Source of the DNA: Amycolatopsis sp. 2-15 | GTDB lineage: Bacteria; Actinomycetota; Actinomycetes; Mycobacteriales; Pseudonocardiaceae | NCBI RefSeq assembly: GCF_030285625.1 | Contig: NZ_CP127294.1 | Span: forward strand, 816,001-880,000 | Length of the DNA: 64,000 bases | Reading direction: 5' to 3' | Part shown: one piece after another, positions 1 to 8,367 of the stretch | Layout: the number at the start of each line of letters is the position of its first letter | How positions within the stretch are numbered: the first letter of the stretch is position 1 | Made by a program: the position numbers and the translations under genes | Notes under the pieces: generated by a model | Database searches by the model: none | Told to the model about the DNA's origin: nothing | The model's input: the letters and a program-made list of their open reading frames with translations, nothing else

Positions 1-214
1 GGAGGTCCTGGGCGCGGGTGAGGTAGCGGCCGTGGGTGGCGGCGTCGCGGTGGAGGGACTCGGTGGCGTCGGCCGTGGCCGAGTTGACGTGGCGGTCGCG
101 GAGGGCGCGTTGTTCCTGGTGCTCGCGGGTGGCGGCGTCCTGGGCCGCGCGGGCGGCGGCGAGGCGGTCGGCGGCGGTCAAACTGCGTGCGGCGGGCGGG
201 TCAGCGGCCGTCAA
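1..214 (-). CDS. Partial charged helical protein, third gene of T7SS substrate cassette 2 (runs off left edge)
   Basis: An open minus-strand frame with strongly G/C-biased third codon positions runs off the window edge. The likely start is a TTG at 214 that overlaps the stop of the upstream 448-residue gene by 14 nt; no ATG or GTG was seen and the ribosome binding site is weak, so the start is uncertain. The visible 71 residues are Ala/Arg/Glu-rich and predicted helical (for example RLAAARAAQDAATREHQEQR), like the charged protein encoded at 1959-2417, which holds the same position in the neighbouring cassette. The family is not recognised. It may be a coiled-coil partner or chaperone of the upstream WXG protein; that is inference. 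Confidence 0.5.
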   Translation of the reverse strand, partial: MTAADPPAARSLTAADRLAAARAAQDAATREHQEQRALRDRHVNSATADATESLHRDAATHGRYLTRAQDL

Positions 215-1547
215 CGCCGGGCCCGTCGTCGAGGGAGCCGCTGATGCGGCCGGCCGAGCCGCGGGTGTCGAAGACGTCCGTGCCGAGTCGGGCGGCGGTG
301 CGGGCCTGGTCGCCGGGGGCGGTGCCGAGGCCGCCGAGGCCGGGGAGGGACAGGGCGCCGAAGCCGTCCATGCCGTCGGGGAGGGTTTCGGGGCCTGGGC
401 CGAGGGGGTCGAAGGTGACGTCGCCGCCAGGGGCCGTGCCGAGTTCCGCGGAGGGATGCTGGTCTTGGGGCGGGTCGACGATGTGGGCGCCCAGGTCGGC
501 CAGGGACGCCGAGGCAGTGGTGCTGTCGTCCGGGACGTTCAGGTCGCCCGAGGTCGAGCCTGATGACGGGTCGACGTCGGCCGGAACGACGGGGAGGCCC
601 AGCGCAGGAGTCGGTGAGTCCACGGGCAGGCCAAGGCCGGGACCGGGTGAGTCAGCGGGGACACCGGGAGTCGGCGAGCCGACGGGGACACCCAGCGCGG
701 GAGTCGGCAAGTCCGCAGGCGCGCCGAGAGCAGGACCGGCAGAGTCCACTGTAGACGCTCCCGTCGGAACGGACAGAAACCCCGCCAGGGCACGGAGATG
801 GCCGTCGATGGTGGAGGCGGCCGTGGCGCAGAGGCCCTGGAACGCTGCGTAGCGACTGCTGAACTCGGTCGCGAAAGGACCGTTCAGCCACTGCCGGGCG
901 GCGCGGACCGCGTAGGAGTTGTCGCCGGGTTCGCAGTCGCGTAGGCGGTTGTGGAGGTCGTTGCCGGGGCTGGCGGAGTCGAGCCAGCCGGCGAGGTCGA
1001 GCAGCTCGTCCTTCGAGACGGCGCGACCTTGGGCCACCGCGGCAATCCGTTGCGCCACCGGCAAAGGCGCGCCCGCGATGGAGTCGGTGCGAAGTTTCAG
1101 CGCTTCGTCCACTTTGGTCTTCAAGGTGGTGAAGACGTGGGTCATCGTCTCGGGGATGAGCTGGGCGGCGCCGGCGAGGTGGTCGAGCAAGTCATCCGGG
1201 CGGAGGCGGCGGTACGCACTCTGCGCAGCCGTTGCGGCGGGGCTTTGCCAGTCGCGGAAGAGGGCGGTGGTGGCGGTGGTCGCGTCGGTGTGGGTGGAGT
1301 CGAGGGTGTCGCGCGTGTGGGCCAGCGTGTCGGCGTCGGCGAGGAACTTGTGGAAATCGAGGCCGGCGCTGCCCTGGAACTTCAGCCGGATGTCCTGCTC
1401 GACGTCGATTTTCGTGGCCGCGAAAGTGTTCCAGACCGAGGCCCACTGCGCGAAGAAGTCCAGCGCGGGCGCCGCGAGCGCGAGCACCTCGTCGGACGTC
1501 GCCACCCCGACGCCGCCGGGCCCGGGGCCGCGCAGCGCGTCGGTCAT
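201..1547 (-). CDS. Large WXG-type T7SS substrate with Pro-rich tail (cassette 2)
   Basis: This 448-residue protein begins with an all-helical region of about 260 residues containing a W-Q-S turn (near DWQSPAATAAQSAYRR) in the place where WXG100-type proteins have W-x-G. A Pro/Gly/Ala repeat region with units like PTPALGLPV follows (about residues 270-325), then an acidic disordered region and a C-terminal RISGSLDD tail. It is a paralogue of the 873-residue protein at 2441-5062: both have a D-E-(I/V)-L start, a K-F-(L/M)-x-x-A-D segment before the W turn, and the same tail. Its ATG overlaps the stop of the small EspC-like gene (ATGA), so translation is probably coupled. No toxin or enzyme domain is visible. 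T7SS export is inferred from the architecture. Confidence 0.72.
   Translation of the reverse strand: MTDALRGPGPGGVGVATSDEVLALAAPALDFFAQWASVWNTFAATKIDVEQDIRLKFQGSAGLDFHKFLADADTLAHTRDTLDSTHTDATTATTALFRDWQSPAATAAQSAYRRLRPDDLLDHLAGAAQLIPETMTHVFTTLKTKVDEALKLRTDSIAGAPLPVAQRIAAVAQGRAVSKDELLDLAGWLDSASPGNDLHNRLRDCEPGDNSYAVRAARQWLNGPFATEFSSRYAAFQGLCATAASTIDGHLRALAGFLSVPTGASTVDSAGPALGAPADLPTPALGVPVGSPTPGVPADSPGPGLGLPVDSPTPALGLPVVPADVDPSSGSTSGDLNVPDDSTTASASLADLGAHIVDPPQDQHPSAELGTAPGGDVTFDPLGPGPETLPDGMDGFGALSLPGLGGLGTAPGDQARTAARLGTDVFDTRGSAGRISGSLDDGPGVDGR
585..738 (-). repeat. Degenerate Pro-rich coding repeats
   Basis: Imperfect units of roughly 12-14 residues (PTPALGVPVGS, PGPGLGLPVDS, PTPALGLPV) are encoded back to back inside the 448-residue WXG-type protein. 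They form a flexible linker between the helical head and the conserved C-terminal tail. Confidence 0.55.
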
Positions 1548-1843
1548 CGGTTCGCCGTGTTCCGTGCGGTGTCGACGTGCTCGCCCTCGACGGACGCGTA
1601 CCGCCCAGCCGCCACGTCGAGACTGCTGCCGAACGACGCGAGCTCGCCGGCGTAAGCCTGGACGGCGTCACTCAGCGCGGCGAACCCGTTGCGATACGCG
1701 GCAAACGCCCCGCCATGTCCCCGCCCGAAATCCGCCTCGGCGACTTGCGACGCCACCCCGGACACCCGCCCGGCCGCAGCCTCGAGCACGCCCTTCGCGG
1801 CGCGCATCGCCTCCGCATCCGCCCGGTGGCTGCCCTCCGGCAT
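1544..1843 (-). CDS. EspC-like small T7SS substrate (cassette 2)
   Basis: This 99-residue helical-hairpin protein resembles the EspC family of ESX secretion-associated proteins. The start ATG at 1843 is chosen because a G-rich binding site (GAGGGGG) lies just upstream; an in-frame start 11 codons earlier lacks one. Visible features are ADFGRGHGGAFAAY, giving the FG-x-x-H-G turn typical of this group, and a C-terminal Y-A-S-V-E that fits the general T7SS signal Y-x-x-x-D/E. It is clearly homologous to the protein at 5059-5370. Its stop overlaps the start of the 448-residue WXG-type gene, which suggests a secreted heterodimer in the manner of PE/PPE or EspC/EspA pairs (inference). Confidence 0.75.
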   Translation of the reverse strand: MPEGSHRADAEAMRAAKGVLEAAAGRVSGVASQVAEADFGRGHGGAFAAYRNGFAALSDAVQAYAGELASFGSSLDVAAGRYASVEGEHVDTARNTANR

Positions 1844-1958
1844 GGCCACCCCCTCACTCCGCCGACCCGCACCCACTCCGACGCACGCCGACGGCGCCCG
1901 GTGCCGGTTCCGTGCCCCGGAAATCTAGCGAGTCAGAACGCTTGAGTCGACAAAGAGC

Positions 1959-2417
1959 TCAGTTCGCAAGCCAGTTGGTGTCGGCGAAGTCGGCGTCGTC
2001 GTCGACGGCGTGTGCCGCCCGCCGGTGCCGCCCGGACGGTTCGGCCGGCTGTTCCACGGGCGTTGGAGCGGCGGGCCGCCCGCCGTAGCGGACCTCGGGG
2101 TCGTCGACGGTGCGGAACCCGGCGCGGCGCTCGTTCTCGGCCTCGTCTTCCTCGAACCCGTAGTCGTTGTCTTCGTCGCCCCGGTTCCCGACGGTCTTCT
2201 CCGTCGCCCAGCCGCCGGCCGCCTTCGCGCGACGGTTGCGCTCCTGCAGCCGGACGAACACCTCGCCCTGAATCTTGCCCTGCTTCTCGAGCTTCTCCTT
2301 GCTCTCCGCCACCGCCTCGGCCCGGTTGCGGTCGAGCAAGGCCGACCGGGCGCTGTTCTCGGCCTCCAGCGTCGCGAGCTTGGCGCGCATCGCGGCCAAC
2401 GCGTCCTGCGAACTCAT
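1959..2417 (-). CDS. Charged coiled-coil protein, third gene of T7SS substrate cassette 1
   Basis: This 152-residue protein of unrecognised family has an N-terminal helical, coiled-coil-like part (about residues 1-70: LAAMRAKLATLEAENSAR and following) and an acidic, Pro-containing C-terminal half ending in DDDADFADTNWLAN. There is no signal peptide or membrane segment. It starts 23 nt after the stop of the 873-residue WXG protein and is followed by the second cassette. The heptad-like N-terminus could bind the helical head of the WXG protein, a possible cytosolic partner; this is inferred from position only. Confidence 0.6.
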   Translation of the reverse strand: MSSQDALAAMRAKLATLEAENSARSALLDRNRAEAVAESKEKLEKQGKIQGEVFVRLQERNRRAKAAGGWATEKTVGNRGDEDNDYGFEEDEAENERRAGFRTVDDPEVRYGGRPAAPTPVEQPAEPSGRHRRAAHAVDDDADFADTNWLAN

Positions 2418-2440
2418 CGGACTCCCCTTCCCGATTCCGG

Positions 2441-5062
2441 CTAGCGGCCCATCACCGGGTCATCGTCGAGCGAACCGCTGATGCGGTTGCCCGACTTCGT
2501 CGATTCGAACAGTCCGCGGTCGACGCGGTACCCGCTCGAGGACCGCTCCTGGTCCTGGCCGCCTCCGCCCGCGCCGCCCATCATGCCGCCACCCATCATC
2601 CCCATCGAGGAGGACTGCTGGCCCTGGTGGTCGCCCATCGTCGGCGCGGCGCCGAGCGGAGACGTCGACGGGTCGGTCGCACCACCGCCCAGGGGCGCGC
2701 TCGCGTCCGGGCTCGTCCCGAGCGAGTCGTCCGCGTGCGCCTCGAAACCACTGTGGCTGTCGAGCGGGTTGGTGAGCGACTGGGCGGTGGTCGAGTCGTC
2801 GACTGCCACCGGTCCGTCCTGCCCGACGTGGCTCGCCGCGTCGGCGGAGAAGCCGGCCGGCTGCGGCACGTCCGCGGCGTGCTGGGGACCGGCATCCGCC
2901 GCGTGGAGCGGGACGGATTCCTGCCCGCTCGAATGCGCCGGCAAGTCTTGGCCGCCGGGCCCGCCGCCGGTTCCGGCCGTGTGACCGGGCCCGTCCTGCG
3001 GGCCGCCCGGGTCGCCCGAGTGGGAGGCGCCCGGCACGTCCGGAAGCCCGTGCTGCGCCGTGGTGCCCGTCGGAGCGGTGCCCGTCGGGTCGGTGCCCGT
3101 CGGAGCGGTGCCCGTGAGCGCGTCCGGCTTGTCATCGTCGCCGAGGGTGTACTTGACGGGCTCGCCGCTACCGTCGTCGACGGTCACCACGGTCGGCCCG
3201 TCCGGCCCCGACGGCTGTTCCGCGGTGATCTTGAGGCCGCCGTCCTCGATGTGGATCTTGCCGTCCGGGCCGGGCTCGTAGGTCTTGCCGGACGGATCGG
3301 CGGACTGGGTCCCGTCGTGACCCTGGGGGCCGAAGCCGGGGGTGGTTTGCCCAGGCGGAGTGGGCTGGCCAGGAAGACCCGGCTGCCCGGGCTGTCCTGA
3401 GTGGACAGGCTGACCCGGCTGGCCGGGCTGGCCAAGCTGCCCCGGAACGGCAGCAGCACCGTCCTTCGGATCATCGAAGTCGAGGTTGTACTGCTTGGGG
3501 TGCCCAGTGCCGTCGTCGACGGTGATGCCCATGCGGCCGTCGGAGTCCGGCTCGGTCATCGCGATCTTGTGATCGCCCTGCTCGACGGTCATCGTCTCGG
3601 GCTCGGCGGTCTTGATCGCCTCGCCGGTACGCGGGTCGATCGGATACGGCTTGCCCGTGGCGGGGTCGGTCTCGAGCGGCTGGTGCGTGACCGGGTTGAG
3701 GGTCGGATCGGTCGCGTCCGGGGTCTTCGGCAGGTCGACCTTCGGCATCGCCGGCGTCCCACCGCCGCCACCGGCCGAGGGCAGCCCGCCACCGCCGTTG
3801 CCTCCGCCACCACCGCCGCCACTGCTACTGCTACTGCTGGACGGCTTGGTGGTGCCCGGGTCCGGCGGCGCGGCCTGGTCGACGTTCGAGAACGGGTCCT
3901 GCGGAAGCTGGCCGAAGAAGTCGGTGAGCGCACGCCAGAAGCCGTCGACTACGGTGTGGGTGTTGGTGCACATCGTCTTGAAATCGCGGATGTACCCGTC
4001 GAAGAACTTCCCGAAGTTGTCCTTCAGGTAGATGTTGCACTGGTCGACGATGTGGTTGATCGTGTCGTCGTTGAGGTTGCACGAGTCGTCGTCGATCATC
4101 TGCTGCGATTCCTGGTCCAGGAACTTCGCGCAGTGTTTGAAGTCGTCCTGGCTGGCGTTGCTGCGCAGCTCGGCGATCCGGATGATGCGGTCCAGGTCCG
4201 GGGCGGTCACTTGGCCGAGCGAATCGACCCGGTACTTGATCACCCAGTTCGCCTTGTCCCGGCAGGCCTTGCCGACGGAACCGCACGCGGACTTCATCGC
4301 TGCGGCCGCGTTTGTAGCGGCATCGGACACGACCTTGGCGTCGGCTGTGTAGTTCTTCCGGAAGTTGTTCGCCGAGTCGGCCGCGCTGCCTTGCCAGTCG
4401 GCGAGGTTGGTCGAGAGCTGGCCTTCGACATCGGTCGACGCGTTGACCACGGCCCCGCTCAACGCTGCGAACTCATCGGCGCCCGTCATGAACTTGGTGA
4501 ACGGGATCTTCCGCTGTTCGTCGTAGAGCTTGTAGAGATCGTTCCTGTTGGCGGGTTGATAGGTCCCGACCAAGGCGACGGCGCGGTTGAACAGAGGCAC
4601 CCAGATGTCGAATGTCTTCATCCCCGGCAAGCCCAGGTCGAGGATCTCATCGGACGTGTTCGCCCCGGCGTTCGTCGCCGAGGCTTTGCCTGCCTGCGCG
4701 TCGAGCTTGCCCTTGGCGTCGTCCGCGGCCTTCTTGTCGGCCGCGCGGGCGTCCGCCTGGTTCTTCTGGTGGATGCCGTTCGCCTGCGAATAGGCGTCGT
4801 AGACGTCGTTGTTGTCGTGGTTGTCGTCAGCGTCCTCGGGCGGATCGGCACTGAGCGCCATGTCGTTCTTGACCCGGTCGCGCCACTGCTCGAACTCGTG
4901 CTCGTCCTTGAACCCGTACTTCGTCGGGTCGTTGTCTTCGAGGTACTTGATGTACTTCCACGCCAGGTCGGTCCCCGCCTGGGTCTTACCGAGGCCGTTG
5001 TCGTAGAGGATCTCCTCGACTTCTTGGCGGGACGGGACGTCGTCCCCCTCGCCGGCGCTCAC
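2441..5062 (-). CDS. Giant WXG-type T7SS substrate with low-complexity tail (cassette 1)
   Basis: This 873-residue protein has four parts: an N-terminal charged region (about 1-130); a helical WXG-type domain with ADWQGSAADSANNFRKNY (W-Q-G at about residue 223); a helical extension to about 400 with several Cys; then a long Ser/Gly/Pro/Gln-rich tail with poly-Ser, poly-Gly, G-Q-P repeats and T-G-T-(A/D)-P repeats. Two blocks in the tail repeat each other (E-P-D-S-D-G-R-M-G-I-T-V-D-D-G-T-G and the P-D-G-P-T-V-V-T-V-D-D-G-S-G segment). It ends in NRISGSLDDDPVMGR, shared with the 448-residue paralogue. The start is a GTG overlapping the preceding stop (GTGA). Secretion by the nearby ESX-4-like machine is likely but unproven. 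Confidence 0.72.
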   Translation of the reverse strand: MSAGEGDDVPSRQEVEEILYDNGLGKTQAGTDLAWKYIKYLEDNDPTKYGFKDEHEFEQWRDRVKNDMALSADPPEDADDNHDNNDVYDAYSQANGIHQKNQADARAADKKAADDAKGKLDAQAGKASATNAGANTSDEILDLGLPGMKTFDIWVPLFNRAVALVGTYQPANRNDLYKLYDEQRKIPFTKFMTGADEFAALSGAVVNASTDVEGQLSTNLADWQGSAADSANNFRKNYTADAKVVSDAATNAAAAMKSACGSVGKACRDKANWVIKYRVDSLGQVTAPDLDRIIRIAELRSNASQDDFKHCAKFLDQESQQMIDDDSCNLNDDTINHIVDQCNIYLKDNFGKFFDGYIRDFKTMCTNTHTVVDGFWRALTDFFGQLPQDPFSNVDQAAPPDPGTTKPSSSSSSSGGGGGGGNGGGGLPSAGGGGGTPAMPKVDLPKTPDATDPTLNPVTHQPLETDPATGKPYPIDPRTGEAIKTAEPETMTVEQGDHKIAMTEPDSDGRMGITVDDGTGHPKQYNLDFDDPKDGAAAVPGQLGQPGQPGQPVHSGQPGQPGLPGQPTPPGQTTPGFGPQGHDGTQSADPSGKTYEPGPDGKIHIEDGGLKITAEQPSGPDGPTVVTVDDGSGEPVKYTLGDDDKPDALTGTAPTGTDPTGTAPTGTTAQHGLPDVPGASHSGDPGGPQDGPGHTAGTGGGPGGQDLPAHSSGQESVPLHAADAGPQHAADVPQPAGFSADAASHVGQDGPVAVDDSTTAQSLTNPLDSHSGFEAHADDSLGTSPDASAPLGGGATDPSTSPLGAAPTMGDHQGQQSSSMGMMGGGMMGGAGGGGQDQERSSSGYRVDRGLFESTKSGNRISGSLDDDPVMGR
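3062..3115 (-). repeat. Tandem 15-nt coding repeat
   Basis: Three full copies and one partial copy of a 15-nt unit (plus-strand form GGTGCCCGTCGGAGC, with small changes) encode T-G-T-A-P, T-G-T-D-P and T-G-T-A-P in the tail of the 873-residue protein. Near-identity of the copies suggests recent slippage expansion. Confidence 0.75.
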
Positions 5063-5370
5063 TTGCCCGCCGCCTTCACCGCGGAGCCGGAAGCGTCTTC
5101 GTTCGCCTGGTAGTGACCCCCTGCGGAGTTGAGCTTTTGCGCGAAGGCGTCGGAGGCCTTCAGGTACGCATCGGCCATTCCAGCCAGACGGAGGACACCC
5201 GAGTGGTACGGGTCGAAGTTCATGCCGTGCGCTTCGCCGAAGTCGGCGGCCACGATCTGCACGTCTTTGACCGCCGCGAGGGGTTGCTGCAGCGTGTTCC
5301 GCGGCATTTCGCTCACGGCTTTCGCGGCCCTCGTCAGCGCCTCAGTATCGACCTTGTGGCCGCCCGCCAT
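5059..5370 (-). CDS. EspC-like small T7SS substrate (cassette 1)
   Basis: This 103-residue protein is homologous to the product of 1544-1843. It contains ADFGEAHGMNFDPYHSG (an FG-x-x-H-G turn) between two helical segments and a C-terminal Y-Q-A-N-E that fits Y-x-x-x-D/E. The ATG at 5370 has a GGGAGGG site six bases upstream; the GTG one codon earlier is too close to it. The stop overlaps the GTG start of the 873-residue partner. A putative promoter with an inverted repeat lies directly upstream, so this gene probably heads the transcript of both cassettes. Confidence 0.75.
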   Translation of the reverse strand: MAGGHKVDTEALTRAAKAVSEMPRNTLQQPLAAVKDVQIVAADFGEAHGMNFDPYHSGVLRLAGMADAYLKASDAFAQKLNSAGGHYQANEDASGSAVKAAGK

Positions 5371-5381
5371 CACTCGCCCTC

Positions 5382-5411
5382 CCTAGAGCACCTGTGTTCC
5401 AGCACTCTAGG
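5382..5411 (-). promoter_or_regulatory. Candidate promoter -10 within an inverted repeat (operator?) ahead of the T7SS cassettes
   Basis: Seven-base arms CCTAGAG (5382-5388) and CTCTAGG (5405-5411) form a perfect inverted repeat with a 16-nt spacer. Read on the minus strand, the far arm contains TAGAGT (5409-5404), a fair TANNNT -10 element about 34 nt from the ATG at 5370. No good -35 hexamer was found. The layout would suit a dimeric repressor blocking the promoter. Confidence 0.35.
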
Positions 5412-5504
5412 ACGCACGGAACCCGTCCCCGGTGCCATCGCACTCGCACACGGAATGTACCCGGGCTGTGACGACGGGCGCAGCGATTCGGCGATCCGGG
5501 ACGA

Positions 5505-6842
5505 TCAGGAGACCGCGGACACCACACCGGCCAGTCGGTCCGCCGCCGCTTGGGCCGTGGAGTGGGCCGGGGCCTCGACCATGACGCGGACGAGCTGTTC
5601 GGTACCCGAGGGGCGCAGGAGGACGCGGCCCTCTTCGCCGAGTTCGGCTTCGACCTCGCCGACGGCGTCGCGGACTTCGGAGGAGCCCGCGACGGCCGCT
5701 TTGTCCGCGACGGGGACGTTGACGAGGACCTGGGGCAGGCGGTTCATCACGGACGCCAGCTCGGCGAGCTTCTTGCCGGTGGCGGTCATGCGGGACATGA
5801 GGCGCAGGGCGGTCAGCAGGCCGTCGCCGGTGGTGGCGTGGGCGGGGAGGACCACGTGGCCCGACTGTTCGCCGCCGAGGGCGAGGCCGGAGGCGCGCAG
5901 CTCTTCGAGCACGTAGCGGTCGCCGACGGACGTGGTGACGACCGTGATGCCGTGGGCCTTCATCGCGAGGTGCAGGCCCAGGTTGCTCATCACGGTCGCG
6001 ACGAGCGTGTCCTTCACCAGCTCGCCGTCCTCGGCCAGCGCGAGGGCCAGCACGGCCATGATCTGGTCGCCGTCCACGAGCTCGCCGGACGCGTCCACGG
6101 CGACGCAGCGGTCGGCGTCGCCGTCGTGGGCGATGCCCAGGTCGGCGCCGTGTTCGACGACGGCGGCGCGGAGCAGGTCGGGGTGGTTCGAACCGCAGTG
6201 CTCGTTGATGTTGATGCCGTCGGGCTCCGCGTGGAGGGCGACGACCTCGGCGCCGGCGCGGCGGTAGGCCTCGGGAGCGGCGACGGCGGACGCGCCGTTG
6301 GCGCAGTCCACCACGACCTTCAGGCCGTCGAGGCGGTGCGGCGTGGCCGAGAGCAGGTGGGCGATGTAAAGGTCGAGCGCGTCGGAAACGTCGGACACCC
6401 GGCCGACGCCCGAGCCCGTCGGGCGGACGACGTCGGCGCCGCCCAGGCCGGCTTCGATCTCGTCCTCGATGCTGTCGGGGAGCTTGTGCCCGCCCGCGGC
6501 GAAGAGCTTGATGCCGTTGTCCGGCATGGGGTTGTGCGAGGCCGAGATCATCACGCCCAGATCGGCCTCCAGCGCACCCACGAGGTACGCGACGGCGGGC
6601 GTCGGCAGCACGCCCAGGCGCAGCACGTCGGCGCCGGCGGACGCGAGGCCCGCCACCACGGCGGCCTCCAGCATCTCGCCGCTGGCGCGCGGGTCGCGGC
6701 CGACCACGGCCACCGGGCGGTGCGAACGGTCGTGCGCGGCGAGCACACGCGCGGCGCTGGCCGCGAGCGAAAGCGCCAGCTCGGGGGTCAGCTCGGCGTT
6801 GGCCAGCCCTCGTACCCCGTCGGTGCCGAACAGTCGGGCCAT
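5505..6842 (-). CDS. glmM: Phosphoglucosamine mutase
   Basis: This 445-residue enzyme interconverts glucosamine-6-phosphate and glucosamine-1-phosphate, on the way to UDP-GlcNAc and peptidoglycan. It has the N-terminal [10 protein letters not shown] motif, the catalytic serine in [12 protein letters not shown] (Ser102), the metal-binding D-G-D-A-D-R near residue 240 and the phosphate-binding R-P-S-G-T-E loop near the C-terminus. The ATG at 6842 is preferred because AGGAGG (6851-6856) lies 8 nt upstream; a GTG two codons earlier would be only 2 nt from it. The gene follows rpsI on the same strand, the order also found next to ESX-4 loci in mycobacteria. The intervening 259 nt contains a terminator. 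Confidence 0.97.
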   Translation of the reverse strand: MARLFGTDGVRGLANAELTPELALSLAASAARVLAAHDRSHRPVAVVGRDPRASGEMLEAAVVAGLASAGADVLRLGVLPTPAVAYLVGALEADLGVMISASHNPMPDNGIKLFAAGGHKLPDSIEDEIEAGLGGADVVRPTGSGVGRVSDVSDALDLYIAHLLSATPHRLDGLKVVVDCANGASAVAAPEAYRRAGAEVVALHAEPDGININEHCGSNHPDLLRAAVVEHGADLGIAHDGDADRCVAVDASGELVDGDQIMAVLALALAEDGELVKDTLVATVMSNLGLHLAMKAHGITVVTTSVGDRYVLEELRASGLALGGEQSGHVVLPAHATTGDGLLTALRLMSRMTATGKKLAELASVMNRLPQVLVNVPVADKAAVAGSSEVRDAVGEVEAELGEEGRVLLRPSGTEQLVRVMVEAPAHSTAQAAADRLAGVVSAVS

Positions 6843-7020
6843 CTCCACGACCTCCTAGGTCCAAATCGACCACGACAACCTAGCGGCGGCTGCGACCCGG
6901 CCGGGCCCCTGCCCCCACCCCAGGAATGTCGCGGACCGCGCGCGAAATGCATCACTGTGGGGCAGATGGGACACATGAGGTCCCAGAGAACACGTTCAGT
7001 ACAGCACTCGGAAAACACGA

Positions 7021-7051
7021 GAGCGCCCATCCGATGGACGGATGGGCGCTC
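7021..7051 (-). terminator. Intrinsic terminator after rpsI
   Basis: A perfect 13-bp stem (GAGCGCCCATCCG and its complement) with a 5-nt loop lies 50 nt downstream of the rpsI stop. A T-containing stretch (TCTCGTGTTTTCC) follows on the minus strand. It separates rplM-rpsI from glmM. Confidence 0.85.
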
Positions 7052-7101
7052 CCGAGGTTGCCCCTTGGCAGGGACACGGGGGTACGAAACCCCCACACGA
7101 C

Positions 7102-7641
7102 TCAGCGCTTGGAGTACTGCGGAGCCTTACGGGCCTTCTTGAGGCCGTACTTCTTCCGCTCCGTGGCGCGCGCGTCACGGGTCAGGAAGCCGGCCTTCTT
7201 CAGGGCCGGGCGGTCGTCGGCGTCGACCTCGACCAGGGCGCGGGCGATGGCGAGGCGCAGAGCGCCGGCCTGGCCCGAGATGCCGCCGCCGTGGAGGTTG
7301 GCGAAGATGTCGAACGAGTCGGGCTTGTCGACCGTGACGAGCGGCTCACGGATGAGCTGCTGGTGCACCTTGTTCGGGAAGTACTCCGCGAGGCTGCGGC
7401 CGTTGAGCTTGAACTCACCGGTGCCGGGAACGACGCGAACGCGGACCACGGCCTCCTTGCGGCGGCCGACGGTCTGGGCGTTGCCGCCCGCGGCCCGCGA
7501 CGGACGCGGGGCAGCCGGGGTCTCGCTGGTCGCGACAGCGTCGCCGACCGCGGGGGTCTCCGACGTGGCCACGACGGCGTCAGCGGCCACGGTCTCGGCG
7601 GCCTCGGTCTCGGTGCTGGTCACAGACTGTTCCTCACTCAC
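7102..7641 (-). CDS. rpsI: 30S ribosomal protein S9
   Basis: The 179-residue product carries the S9 core from about residue 55 ([19 protein letters not shown]) to the invariant basic end [12 protein letters not shown], which reaches the P-site tRNA. The first ~50 residues are an Ala/Thr/Glu/Val-rich acidic extension that most bacterial S9 proteins lack; similar but shorter extensions occur in actinobacteria. The GTG start overlaps the rplM stop (GTGA), so the two are translated together. Confidence 0.97.
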   Translation of the reverse strand: MSEEQSVTSTETEAAETVAADAVVATSETPAVGDAVATSETPAAPRPSRAAGGNAQTVGRRKEAVVRVRVVPGTGEFKLNGRSLAEYFPNKVHQQLIREPLVTVDKPDSFDIFANLHGGGISGQAGALRLAIARALVEVDADDRPALKKAGFLTRDARATERKKYGLKKARKAPQYSKR

Positions 7642-8090
7642 TGCGCGACCTGCGCGATCTTGGTGATCTCGCGCGCCTGCGGCTGCTGCGCGGCGTGCGG
7701 GTGCTGCGGGCCGGCGTAAACCTTCAGCTTCTTGGCCATGGCGCGGCCGAGCTTGTTCTTCGGCAGCATGCCCTTCACGACCTTTTCGACAAGGTGCTCG
7801 GGCTTGGTGTCGAGCAGCTCACCGAAGGAACGCTTGCGCAGACCACCGGGGTAGCCACTGTGGCGGTACGCGAACTTCTGGTCGCGCTTGTTACCGGTGA
7901 GCGCGACCTTCTCGGCGTTGACGATGACGACGAAGTCGCCGGTGTCCACGTGTGGGGCATAAGTCGGCTTGTGCTTGCCGCGCAGCAGCGTGGCGACCTC
8001 GGTCGCGAGCCGGCCGAGCACGACATCCTCGGCGTCGATCACGTGCCAGGCACGAGTGACGTCGCCGGGCTTGGGGCTGTACGTGGGCAA
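7638..8090 (-). CDS. rplM: 50S ribosomal protein L13
   Basis: This 150-residue 23S rRNA-binding protein, an early assembly factor of the large subunit, is recognised from [17 protein letters not shown] and [17 protein letters not shown]. The conserved N-terminus places the start at a TTG (8090), with GAGG seven bases upstream. A TTG on a highly expressed ribosomal gene is unusual and may lower initiation. It is the first gene of the L13-S9 operon, divergent from the lipoprotein gene across a 277-nt spacer. Confidence 0.96.
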   Translation of the reverse strand: MPTYSPKPGDVTRAWHVIDAEDVVLGRLATEVATLLRGKHKPTYAPHVDTGDFVVIVNAEKVALTGNKRDQKFAYRHSGYPGGLRKRSFGELLDTKPEHLVEKVVKGMLPKNKLGRAMAKKLKVYAGPQHPHAAQQPQAREITKIAQVAQ

Positions 8091-8367
8091 GGGTCTACCT
8101 CGTCGTCAACATTGCGTGTGGGTTCTGTGCGGGCCTAGCGCTGACGCGCCGCAACGCACAACGACATATGAAGATACGCCCCTGCTCACGCGACCGTGCA
8201 GCGGGGGTGCAACAGGAGTGCCTGGCTACCGATACTTCCGGTGACCGAGCTCTTCGGACCGCTCACCCACCCTACCCGCCGACCTCGCCGAACCACCCAC
8301 GCGGGCAGGCGGGACAAGCCAAGATGAGACGATCCGCGCGGACAGCCGAACACCTCGGGGGAAAGCG

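Noticed and set aside
3401..5113. Plus-strand 570-codon frame across the 873-residue WXG gene
   Set aside because: Antisense shadow; the minus frame has the WXG motif, coupling overlap and paralogue.
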